Positions 28,236 to 36,219 of a stretch of 64,000 nt of DNA are shown here, piece by piece. The DNA comes from Maribellus sediminis (GTDB lineage: Bacteria; Bacteroidota; Bacteroidia; Bacteroidales; Prolixibacteraceae), in contig NZ_WXUB01000006.1 of assembly GCF_011799805.1 (NCBI RefSeq), positions 1 through 64,000 of the forward strand. Reading direction: 5' to 3'. The number at the start of each line of letters is the position of its first letter. Within the stretch, counting starts at the first letter, position 1. The notes beneath the pieces are model-generated. The model was not told the DNA's origin, made no database searches, and worked only from the letters and a program-made list of their open reading frames with translations. The position numbers and the translations under genes are program-made.

Positions 28236-28742
28236 ATGAAACCTTATTTTACCTATACTGCTTTTATTGTTGGGATGCTTCTGCTGTTCAGCTGCTCATC
28301 TCCGCAATATTTCCACGACACTTCCAGTTTCGAACGCCAGAAAGATTTGCAAAACGCCCGGGCTGGAAATGTTTTTGGTGAAATCTTAATGGGAGTATCT
28401 TCAGTTTGTGTCGCAGCTGCCTTCGATGGCGAAGTTGAATATTATCCGAGTGAACAACAATTCAAAAAACTCAAATTGGTGAATCCTACTGCGGATACCA
28501 TGTACGTGAACATGTTAACTGATCTGTATTGGGATAAAGAGAACTACTGTGATTTTATGGACATCAGGATTCCTCCTTTGCAAGAATGCAAAGTGTTGGT
28601 TCCAATGAATGCAAATTACAACCTCTACTTCAGTAACACTCCGCAAAGCGATGACGATGAAATGCTGGAAATTTTCACCACAAAAATAAAACGCATCTCC
28701 TTAAAACCGAACATGACGATCCTTGGAGAAAATGATAACTAA
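28236..28742 (+). CDS. Hypothetical lipoprotein
   Basis: This 168-residue protein has a lipoprotein signal peptide with lipobox LLFSC (Cys20). I do not recognise the mature domain. Visible are a short central hydrophobic stretch (about 46-60, FGEILMGVSSVCVAA) and a C-terminal beta-rich half with PPLQECKVLVPMNANYNLYFS. I take the ATG at 28236 because it directly begins the signal peptide; an in-frame TTG at 28209 is less likely. It lies 127 nt after the activase gene and is likely anchored to a membrane, facing the periplasm or outside. Confidence 0.65.
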   Translation: MKPYFTYTAFIVGMLLLFSCSSPQYFHDTSSFERQKDLQNARAGNVFGEILMGVSSVCVAAAFDGEVEYYPSEQQFKKLKLVNPTADTMYVNMLTDLYWDKENYCDFMDIRIPPLQECKVLVPMNANYNLYFSNTPQSDDDEMLEIFTTKIKRISLKPNMTILGENDN

Positions 28743-29130
28743 AGAAACGGAGCACTACTTCACAAACCTTTTATTTACCTCTTGTTAAAGACCTTATTCA
28801 TTGCTTTTAAGGCCGTTTTTTCATAACTTTAATTAACTCCACCAGCCGAAAACCCGGTTTCTCGTGATGACCAGAGCAGAAAAATCAAAAAATCAACATC
28901 ATGAAGAAACAAGAATTTATCGCATTTGCCCGGGACCATCCGATTTATTGATCACCATTACGAAAATCAACTAAATGTTCCCGTCTTTCTGATCTTATTG
29001 ATGATTTGCAGGCATACCAAAGGCAAATCGCGAACCGAAACCGGAACATCCTACATTCAGAAAAGTACACTAAAGAATCCCCTGTCACCACTCAACAAAA
29101 AAATGTATCAGGTACTAAAAAACATATATT
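28743..29130. other. 388-nt intergenic region with short orphan reading frames
   Basis: This region holds only short frames. One starts at 28901 (MKKQEFIAFARDHPIY, then stop), and an overlapping 35-codon frame starts at 28868. Neither matches a family I know. A decayed gene is possible but cannot be shown. Confidence 0.4.
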
Positions 29131-29964
29131 ATGAAAAATGTGAAAAACTTATCCGGAATCCTAACTCTTGTGTTGTTGACCATGTTTTGTTTAAGCAGCT
29201 GTGACCAGCAACCAAAAGATGTAACCGAACAAATTAAACAAGCTAATGCTACTTTTATGGAAGCCTACAGCAACGGCGATGCTCACGCTTTGGCCATGTG
29301 CTATACTGTTGATGGGAAAGTCTTTCCAGCCAATAGTGAAGCAATTGAAGGTCAGGAAGCTATAGAAGCTTTTTGGAACGGTGCATTAGGAATGGGAATA
29401 GCAAAAGCCGACCTGCAAACCGAAAGTGCCGATGCAATTGGTAATATGGCTGTAGAAATTGGAAAATATAAGCTGTATGCCAAAAACGGACAATTGATTG
29501 ACCATGGAAAATATATGGTAAACTGGACAAAGGTTGACGGAAAATGGAAACTACACCAGGATATCTGGAATACAAGCATACCTGAGCCGCCAATGAAAGG
29601 AGCCTGGAAACTCGTTAGCTACAAAAACATCGCTAACGGTTCAGTGGCTAATAATTTTCCTGATGGACAACTCGAAATGCACCAGATTAAAATCTGGACG
29701 AGCGGTCATTTTGCTTTTTCCGGAACCTACACCGTGAATAATCAATTGAACGATAATTATGGTGGAGGAAGCTACACGCTGAAATCGGGAAATGTCTTTT
29801 CAGAAAACATTGAATATCATTCGGCGAAACAAATGGTTGGAACTTCTGTAAAAATGTTGATAGAAGTTCAGGGAAATATTCTTACCCAAATTTACCCGGC
29901 AGACGACCAGGGCAACTATGACGAAGATAATTACTCTGTCGAGAAATATGAAAGATTAGATTGA
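29131..29964 (+). CDS. SnoaL-like (DUF4440) lipoprotein with C-terminal lipocalin-like domain
   Basis: This is a secreted lipoprotein (lipobox CLSSC, Cys24). Residues about 30-150 form a SnoaL/DUF4440 NTF2-like domain: ANATFMEAYSNGDAHALAMCYT, the mid motif ANSEAIEGQEAIEAFW and the end DGKWKLHQDIWN. From about 157 a second domain starts with GAWKLVSYK and runs in beta strands like the lipocalin-like or DUF4488 group. NTF2-like pockets bind small molecules and may be catalytic; no ligand is predictable. Length is 277 residues. No partner gene is obvious. Confidence 0.78.
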   Translation: MKNVKNLSGILTLVLLTMFCLSSCDQQPKDVTEQIKQANATFMEAYSNGDAHALAMCYTVDGKVFPANSEAIEGQEAIEAFWNGALGMGIAKADLQTESADAIGNMAVEIGKYKLYAKNGQLIDHGKYMVNWTKVDGKWKLHQDIWNTSIPEPPMKGAWKLVSYKNIANGSVANNFPDGQLEMHQIKIWTSGHFAFSGTYTVNNQLNDNYGGGSYTLKSGNVFSENIEYHSAKQMVGTSVKMLIEVQGNILTQIYPADDQGNYDEDNYSVEKYERLD

Positions 29965-30348
29965 AGTGTAGGATTTGCGTCAGATTAAGCAAATAAAAAT
30001 AGCAGCCAACAAAGCAGTTGATCGTCCTAAAACCATCACGCTGGTTTGTTGGTTGCAACGTTTTACGGCAAATACTCCTTCCCGATCGTTTCGAAAAATA
30101 GCTTTGCGAAAGAAATATAAGTACAAATTAAATTTCATCGATTCTTCTGCTTTTCAGGTTATTCTCAATCATACAGACTTTTATTTTTCATTTCAACAGG
30201 AACCAAAAACAGTTATCCATATTCAGAGTCAATTGCCTGTTCATAACCTACTTTTTAATTAACAATTTGACTACCATGTATTGATTGGTATCCACTTATT
30301 CCTTAAATTGTTTAGAGGACAAAAACGAGTAGAGGGGGGACTGACATC
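29965..30348. other. 384-nt intergenic region with one inverted repeat
   Basis: An inverted repeat GCAGCCAACAAA/TTTGTTGGTTGC (30002-30013 with 30044-30055, one mismatch) lies 38 nt after the lipoprotein stop. It lacks a T-run. A 95-codon frame (29975-30262) has no signal peptide, motif or codon bias and is not called. Confidence 0.5.
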
Positions 30349-30546
30349 ATGAAAGCTCAGAGGTACAATATCTGGATCATTATTTCCATAATTCTATTGT
30401 GTGTAACTGCGGTTTTATTTTTTCCGATGGCATTTGATAACAAAGAAGTTTACAAGGCAATTATCTATCTGTCAATCGGTGTAATACTACTTTTGCTGCT
30501 GTTCCTTATAAAGGCTCACGTTTTCCAGATCGATAAAGGAGAATAA
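30349..30546 (+). CDS. Small two-helix membrane protein
   Basis: This 65-residue protein has two hydrophobic helices (about 9-27 and 37-56) joined by a short polar loop (DNKEVYK) and ends in IDKGE. A G-rich stretch (AGAGGGGGGA) lies about 8 nt before the ATG and could serve as a ribosome-binding site. No family is recognised. It could be a regulatory or stress-related small membrane protein, but that is speculation. Confidence 0.5.
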   Translation: MKAQRYNIWIIISIILLCVTAVLFFPMAFDNKEVYKAIIYLSIGVILLLLLFLIKAHVFQIDKGE

Positions 30547-30681
30547 ATCCCGTTCCACATTATCTGAAATGTAATACTTATTCATTTCAGCATTTCTTTC
30601 TGTTTCTCCGCTTAATTTCCGGATCGTTTTATTTTATTATCGCTATTATTATGTCATTTTTGTAGAAATAATTTTATCACG

Positions 30682-31665
30682 ATGAAACAAAATCTCGTAC
30701 TATTTTTTCTTGCATTGATTTTTACTGCCACCACAACATTTGCCCAGGAGAAGTATGTAATTGTCATTCACGGTGGAGCGGGTGTAATGTCGCGCGATAA
30801 AATGAATGAAGAACTTCGGGCCGAATACAAAGCCAAACTCGATGAAGCGCTTACTTTAGGCGAACAGCTTTTAAAGGACGGGGCCGACGCTACCGAGGTG
30901 GTTGTAAAAGTGATTAATGTAATGGAAGACTCTCCCCTGTTTAATGCCGGTAAAGGTGCGGTATTTACGCACGATGGATTTAACGAACTTGATGCATCGA
31001 TCATGGAAGGAAAAACCCTGAACGCCGGAGCTGTTTCAGGTGTTCGCGACATCAAAAATCCGATTTGTGCTGCGCGTGCTGTTATGGAAAATTCGGAGCA
31101 TGTGATGCTCAGCGGAACCGGTGCTTCGGAATTTGCAAAACTTCAGGGCCTCGAAATTGTTCCTAATAAATATTTTTATACTGAGCGGAGGTATGAATCC
31201 TTGCAACAGCTTTTGAAAAAAGAACGCGAAAGAACATCAAAAGATAATATGGGAACTGTGGGTTGTGTAGTGCTCGATACAAAAGGAAACCTGTGTGCAG
31301 GTACATCCACCGGAGGAATGACCAACAAAAAATATGGCCGAATCGGCGATTCTCCAATCATCGGCGCCGGAACTTATGCCAACAATAAAACTTGTGCAGT
31401 TTCGTGCACGGGCCATGGCGAGTATTACATCCGGCTGGGTTTTGCCCGCGATATTTCGGCTTTGGTTGAATATAAAAACCTGAGTGTTGATGAAGCCTGC
31501 CGCGCAGAAATCGACAAACTTTCGAAAATGGGCGGAACCGGCGGTGTGATCGGGCTCGATGCAAAAGGAAACATTGCCATGGAGTTCAACACCAGTGGAA
31601 TGTTCCGGGGCTACATCAAATCAACAGGCGAAAAAGATATTGCCATTTTTAAAGACGAAAACTAA
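30682..31665 (+). CDS. Periplasmic isoaspartyl peptidase / type-2 L-asparaginase
   Basis: This N-terminal-nucleophile hydrolase removes isoaspartyl residues from peptides or hydrolyses asparagine. A signal peptide (1-21, ending TFAQ) exports it. The proenzyme cleaves itself between Gly191 and Thr192 in DNMGTVGCVV, freeing Thr192 as nucleophile. Other conserved stretches are IHGGAGV at the start, NAGKGAVFT, ELDASIMEG, AGTSTGGMTNK, GDSPIIGAGTYA and STGHGE-like SCTGHGE. The 327-residue length is standard. The next gene starts 51 nt later. Confidence 0.94.
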   Translation: MKQNLVLFFLALIFTATTTFAQEKYVIVIHGGAGVMSRDKMNEELRAEYKAKLDEALTLGEQLLKDGADATEVVVKVINVMEDSPLFNAGKGAVFTHDGFNELDASIMEGKTLNAGAVSGVRDIKNPICAARAVMENSEHVMLSGTGASEFAKLQGLEIVPNKYFYTERRYESLQQLLKKERERTSKDNMGTVGCVVLDTKGNLCAGTSTGGMTNKKYGRIGDSPIIGAGTYANNKTCAVSCTGHGEYYIRLGFARDISALVEYKNLSVDEACRAEIDKLSKMGGTGGVIGLDAKGNIAMEFNTSGMFRGYIKSTGEKDIAIFKDEN

Positions 31666-31716
31666 TTTATAGCGAAAGATTTCCGACTTCGGACTTCCAG
31701 CTTCAGACAAAACATT

Positions 31717-33774
31717 ATGAAGTTTCTTTTTCCAACGTTTCTTTTTGCACTTTTTGCGATCGCCATTCCGGTGATCATTCACCTGTTTAGTTTCAAGCGG
31801 CATAAAACCGTGTATTTTAGCAATGTTGAGTTTTTAAAAGACATTAAAAAAGAATCGAAAAAACAGTCGCGCTTAAAACAGTTGCTCATTCTGGCCGCAC
31901 GAATTCTCACCATCATATTTTTGGTTTTCGCTTTTGCCCAGCCTTACATTCCGACCAACAGCGACACAAAAAAGCAAGCCAACCAACTGGTAGCGGTTTA
32001 TGTTGATAATTCGTTTAGTATGAACGCCCTGTCGGAACAGGGACAATTGCTTGAAGTGGCCCGAAACAAAGCGCTTGAAATTTGTCTGGCCTACCCTGCT
32101 GGCACAAAATTCCGGCTGTTCACCAACGACCTGAAACCCATCCATCAGCATGAGCTGAACAAGGAACAGTTTATTCAGCAGGTCTCTGAAATACAGGCGA
32201 CTCCCACAGTGGTTCCGCTTTCGATCATCTACAACCGTTTTGCCGGACAAACCGATATTGGCGACAACACCGATAAAAACCTGTACTTTATTTCCGATTT
32301 TCAACGCGCCGTTACCGATCCCGATAATTTTGAGACTGCCGACATTTTTAGCTACTACCTGCCACTGGTTCCAAACGAAGTGGCGAATCTGTATATCGAT
32401 TCGTGCTGGGTGGAGGTTCCGGCTCACCGACTTGGTCAGGAAGAAACGGTTTATGTGAGCATTAAGAACAGTTCGAACCAGGACTACCAAAACCTGCCCA
32501 TTAAAATGTTTCTGAACGATTCGCTGAAATCAATCACCAACTTTTCGGTGGAAGCTCAAAAAAATATTGTGGCTGAACTGAAATACAACAACAATTCCAG
32601 CGGATTACAACTTGGTCGGCTCGAAATTACCGATTACCCGTTTACACACGACAACAACTGGTACATCAGCTACAAAGTGGATAAAAACCTGAAAGTGCTG
32701 GCCATTTACAGCAACTCCGAAAGTTCGAAGGAAGGCCTGAAATACATCGACGCCTTGTTCGAAAACGACGATTATGTTTTGCTTGACGAAATGAACGAGC
32801 AGAACCTGCAGGTAAACAGGTTGAGCGAATACAATACCATTTTCCTGGTGAACCTCGAGAATTTCTCCAGCGGTTTTCTGAATGAACTGGAAACGGTTGT
32901 AAAAGAAGGGACTTCTGTGGTCATCTTCCCCGAAACAGGTAACAACTTATCCTTTCTCAATAATCTTTATTCACGTTTCAATGCAAATCGTGTGATCGGA
33001 ATTGATTCCACGACCCAGAAAATTGCCGGAATAGAATACGACAACGATTTCTACAAAAACGTATTTAAAAAACGGGAGCAAAATCCGATACTGCCCGAAA
33101 TAAAAAATCACCTGCGTTTTGAAACTGCAACGCGAAGTGATGAAACTAAGCTGCTGGCTTTTCAAAATGGCGACAAGGCACTTTCGCAGCTCAGTTTTGG
33201 CGACGGGAAGATCTGGACCTTCAGCTTTCCGCTTAACACGGCCAACGAGGCATTTGCCAACGATGTCCTCTTTGTTCCCACGCTTTACAATTTTGTGCTG
33301 AACAGTCTGCCCAAGCAGGAGATTTCATTTATTGTGGGTAAGAACAACTTTTACGATCTTCCGGGAAATATCAACTACAGGCTCAGCGCTAATTTTGAAA
33401 TTGAGAACCTGAAAACCGGTGAAAAGATTGTTCCGAATAACACCACTGCAGGGCGAAAAACCCGACTCGACTTTGCCGGACAAATCGTTAGCGACGGACA
33501 CTACCTCATTGAAAACGACGGCAATGTTATTGCATCGATGGCCTTTAATTACAACCGTCAGGAATCCGACCTTCGGTATTTCAGTGAAGAAGAACTTAAA
33601 AACCGACTGGAGGAACTGCAACTAAAGAATGCCACCGTAGTTTCCGGAATCGAACGCAACTTCTCAGAAGTGCTGGACGAACTCCAAAACGGCAAACAAC
33701 TCTGGAAACTGATGCTCCTGCTGGCATTGTTCTTTATTCTTTGTGAGGTGTTGATTGCACGTTTTTGGAAGTGA
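31717..33774 (+). CDS. BatA-domain membrane protein
   Basis: This 685-residue inner-membrane protein has an N-terminal BatA domain: MKFLFPTFLFALFAIAIPVIIHLFSF-type helix, FSNVEFLKDIK, RLKQLLILAARI and a second helix ending FAQPYIP. A von Willebrand-A-like region starts with VAVYVDNSFSMN (about 88-100); a periplasmic beta-rich region follows. A last helix lies near 664-682 (LMLLLALFFILCEVLIARFW). Proteins of this kind are found with MoxR/Bat genes, but none is adjacent here. Between the GT-type neighbours it stands as an orphan. Function is likely envelope stress-related, by family association only. Confidence 0.85.
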   Translation: MKFLFPTFLFALFAIAIPVIIHLFSFKRHKTVYFSNVEFLKDIKKESKKQSRLKQLLILAARILTIIFLVFAFAQPYIPTNSDTKKQANQLVAVYVDNSFSMNALSEQGQLLEVARNKALEICLAYPAGTKFRLFTNDLKPIHQHELNKEQFIQQVSEIQATPTVVPLSIIYNRFAGQTDIGDNTDKNLYFISDFQRAVTDPDNFETADIFSYYLPLVPNEVANLYIDSCWVEVPAHRLGQEETVYVSIKNSSNQDYQNLPIKMFLNDSLKSITNFSVEAQKNIVAELKYNNNSSGLQLGRLEITDYPFTHDNNWYISYKVDKNLKVLAIYSNSESSKEGLKYIDALFENDDYVLLDEMNEQNLQVNRLSEYNTIFLVNLENFSSGFLNELETVVKEGTSVVIFPETGNNLSFLNNLYSRFNANRVIGIDSTTQKIAGIEYDNDFYKNVFKKREQNPILPEIKNHLRFETATRSDETKLLAFQNGDKALSQLSFGDGKIWTFSFPLNTANEAFANDVLFVPTLYNFVLNSLPKQEISFIVGKNNFYDLPGNINYRLSANFEIENLKTGEKIVPNNTTAGRKTRLDFAGQIVSDGHYLIENDGNVIASMAFNYNRQESDLRYFSEEELKNRLEELQLKNATVVSGIERNFSEVLDELQNGKQLWKLMLLLALFFILCEVLIARFWK

Positions 33775-33810
33775 ACTTGATTCTGGATGCTGGATCCTTG
33801 TTACTTGAAT

Positions 33811-33962
33811 TAGATCCCTCTTCGTCAGTCGACGGATCGGGATGACAATTTATCGGTTTATCTGGCGGCGCCGAATAATACTCCTATGCATTACAATCAT
33901 CCTGGCGCCGCGGATGAATTATATTTCTGTCATTCCGAAGGAGGTACGACTGAGGAATCTTT
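33811..33962. repeat. 150-bp nested inverted repeat (GGAATGACA type)
   Basis: The outer arms are AGATCCCTC...GGGATGACA (33812-33847) and TGTCATTCC...GAGGAATCT (33928-33960). The inner arms are GCGGCGCC (33865-33872) and GGCGCCGC (33904-33911). The outer arms resemble the widespread bacterial repeat built from TGTCATTCC and GAGGAATCT. A 76-codon frame across it is an artefact. Confidence 0.8.
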
Positions 33963-34200
33963 TATTAATACTCGATACTGATATTCTAAAAACTGAGACT
34001 GAGACCGAATACTGCAACCATGATTGCCAACTGCAACTTTGCCAACTGCCAATTGAAGGACTGAAGGATTGAAGGACTGAATTCGAAAATGCGTAAATAC
34101 TTTAATGCCAAAATGCTCAAATCGCTTCTGAAAACTGCGACTGCAAACTGTGACTGCGACTGATCTCTGAACTCTAAACTCTGAACCTGCCCGAATGAAT
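33963..34200. repeat. Mosaic short-word repeats, inverted relative to 13.2 kb
   Basis: This stretch is the reverse complement, module by module, of 13171-13430. It includes an exact 31-nt identity (34022-34052 with 13293-13323) and an exact 20-mer (34146-34165 with 13184-13203). The remaining 34200-34319 holds nothing I can name except the promoter region of rocD. Confidence 0.85.
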
Positions 34201-34319
34201 TCGTTCAGGCGGTCTCTGAACTAACTTCCCTGATCTTTCTCACTGCTTTTTAACACTAACAACACCGTTGTTTTTTCATCCTAAAAATTGTAATTCTGCA
34301 TAAACTTAAAACAGAAAAA

Positions 34320-35543
34320 ATGACACAGTTGACTTCGAAGGATTTCATGGCCAAAGAGGACCAGTTTGGCGCACATAACTACCATCCGCTACCCGTTGTT
34401 CTGGCGAAGGGCGAAGGTGTTTTTGTTTGGGACGTGGAAGGAAAAAAATATTTCGATTTTCTGGCTGCCTATTCTGCGGTTAACCAGGGACACTGTCACC
34501 CGAAAATAGTAAAAGCGCTCACCGATCAGGCTGCAACGCTGACCCTCACGTCGCGGGCCTTTTACAACAACGTGCTTGGCGATTGGGAAGAGTACATGAC
34601 CAAACTGTTTGGTTACGATAAAATGCTGCCGATGAATTCGGGTGCCGAAGCCGATGAAACAGCCTTAAAACTCATTCGAAAATGGGCCTACAAAGTAAAA
34701 GGAATTCCTGAAAATCAGGCCAAAATAGTAGTCTGCGACGGTAATTTCCACGGGCGCACGATCACCATTATTTCGATGTCATCCGATCCTGACGCTTACA
34801 GCGACTACGGCCCGTACACTCCGGGTTTTGTAAATATTCCCTACAACGATATCGATCGTTTGGAAAAAGAACTTCAGGATAAAAATGTAGCAGGATTTCT
34901 GGTCGAACCGATTCAGGCCGAAGCAGGTGTTTATGTTCCCGAAGACGGTTACCTGAAAAAAGCTGCTGATCTGTGCAAAAAATACAATGTGTTGTTTGTT
35001 GCCGACGAAGTGCAAACAGGTTTGGCCCGCACCGGCAAAATGCTGGCCTGCGACCACGAAGAAGTTCGCCCTGATATATTGGTGTTGGGCAAAGCGCTTT
35101 CAGGCGGAATGTACCCGGTGTCGTGTGTGCTTGCCGACGACGAGATCATGCTCACCATTAAACCCGGTGAACACGGAAGTACCTATGGCGGAAACCCGAT
35201 TGCAGGAAAAGTAGCCATTGCTGCCCTCGATGTTTTGCAGGAAGAAAAGCTGGTGGAAAATTCAGAGCGGCTGGGTGAATTGTTCCGGAAAGAAATGAAA
35301 GCGATCGATTCGCCACTTATCGAGATCGTACGTGGGAAAGGCCTGTTGAACGCCGTGGCCATTAACCCTACCAATGGCAAAACAGCCTGGGATGTTTGTC
35401 TGGCTCTAAAAGAAAACGGACTGATTGCCAAACCCACACACGAGCACATTATCCGCTTTACACCGCCGCTGGTGATCACCGAAGAACAAATGATGGAAGC
35501 AATTGATATCATCAAAAAGACGATTAAAGAATTTGAGGTTTAA
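34320..35543 (+). CDS. rocD: Ornithine aminotransferase
   Basis: This cytoplasmic PLP enzyme transfers the delta-amino group of ornithine to 2-oxoglutarate, giving glutamate semialdehyde (arginine/proline interconversion). Characteristic stretches are [45 protein letters not shown] and [12 protein letters not shown]. The PLP lysine is Lys258 in LGKALSGG. A terminal [11 protein letters not shown] also fits. The 407-residue length is typical. Although aguA/aguB (polyamine genes) lie 5 kb further on, they are not in one operon with it. A terminator follows. Confidence 0.95.
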   Translation: MTQLTSKDFMAKEDQFGAHNYHPLPVVLAKGEGVFVWDVEGKKYFDFLAAYSAVNQGHCHPKIVKALTDQAATLTLTSRAFYNNVLGDWEEYMTKLFGYDKMLPMNSGAEADETALKLIRKWAYKVKGIPENQAKIVVCDGNFHGRTITIISMSSDPDAYSDYGPYTPGFVNIPYNDIDRLEKELQDKNVAGFLVEPIQAEAGVYVPEDGYLKKAADLCKKYNVLFVADEVQTGLARTGKMLACDHEEVRPDILVLGKALSGGMYPVSCVLADDEIMLTIKPGEHGSTYGGNPIAGKVAIAALDVLQEEKLVENSERLGELFRKEMKAIDSPLIEIVRGKGLLNAVAINPTNGKTAWDVCLALKENGLIAKPTHEHIIRFTPPLVITEEQMMEAIDIIKKTIKEFEV

Positions 35544-35566
35544 ACCTCCTTGTTTTGTATTTACAT

Positions 35567-35599
35567 AAATGCCATTTGTGAAAACATCTGGCATTTTTT
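35567..35599 (+). terminator. Rho-independent terminator of rocD
   Basis: AAATGCCA (35567-35574) pairs with TGGCATTT (35589-35596) around a 14-nt loop, and a six-T run overlaps the 3' arm. It is 24 nt past the rocD stop. Confidence 0.75.
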
Positions 35600-35832
35600 A
35601 TGCCCGCAAGTGATCTTCATACCAAACTCCTTTCCAAAGTTTTCCGTACAAACCAGAAGTCACTCGATATTGTGCATCGAAAAAAAGAGTAATAAATCTG
35701 TTGTTTTAGCTTGACAAAGTCTGTTGAAGTTCATAAATTTACTTATAACACACTCATTTTAAACGCTTAATTCGGGACGCAGACAGTATTTTTTCAAAAT
35801 AAAAAATGAAACCACAACATAAAAATTAAACA

Positions 35833-36219
35833 ATGGAACAAAAACTAGACCTGATAATAGAACCCGCAAGCAGCCGGTTCGATGAGAACGACGAACGATG
35901 GTCGGACCAGGTAAATGAACTTTTGGAAGATTGTAAAGCCGAAGTTGGCGAAGTGCGCAAAGAAGTAACGGCAATTGAAGGACAAAAAGGAGGGTTTGAA
36001 GAGATTTTTCTGTTGATCAGCTCTTCGAAAGCGCTCGAACTGGCTTTCGATGTGTTCAAAACCTGGTTGTTCAGGGATAAAACACGAAGCCTGAACATTA
36101 AGGTAAAAAAAGGCGAAGAAGTGATTGAATTCGATCTTTCGGGCCAGGGCTATAAAAAAGAAGAACTGGAAAAATATTTAATGATGGCCATGAAAATGCA
36201 AGCCGATAAAAATGGGTGA
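35833..36219 (+). CDS. EACC1-like effector-associated component
   Basis: This 128-residue soluble protein resembles EACC1 (effector-associated constant component 1), a small partner found beside caspase or trypsin-like effectors in predicted biological-conflict systems. The features used are an N-terminal strand (KLDLIIEP), an amphipathic helix (WSDQVNELLEDCKAE), the EGQKGG turn, the central helix ALELAFDVFKTWLF, and the C-terminal beta hairpin with KKGEEVIEFDL. Its stop overlaps the start of the caspase gene by 8 nt. The function of EACC1 is not known; it may gate or recruit the effector. I judge family membership from pattern and context only. Confidence 0.72.
   Translation: MEQKLDLIIEPASSRFDENDERWSDQVNELLEDCKAEVGEVRKEVTAIEGQKGGFEEIFLLISSSKALELAFDVFKTWLFRDKTRSLNIKVKKGEEVIEFDLSGQGYKKEELEKYLMMAMKMQADKNG

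Noticed and set aside
29975-30262. Plus-strand frame of 95 codons
   Set aside because: It starts weakly, has no recognisable domain or signal, and covers an inverted repeat. It cannot be supported.
33842-34072. Plus-strand frame of 76 codons rich in Leu/Ile
   Set aside because: It runs through the GGAATGACA-type inverted repeat and the mosaic repeats, so it is a repeat artefact.
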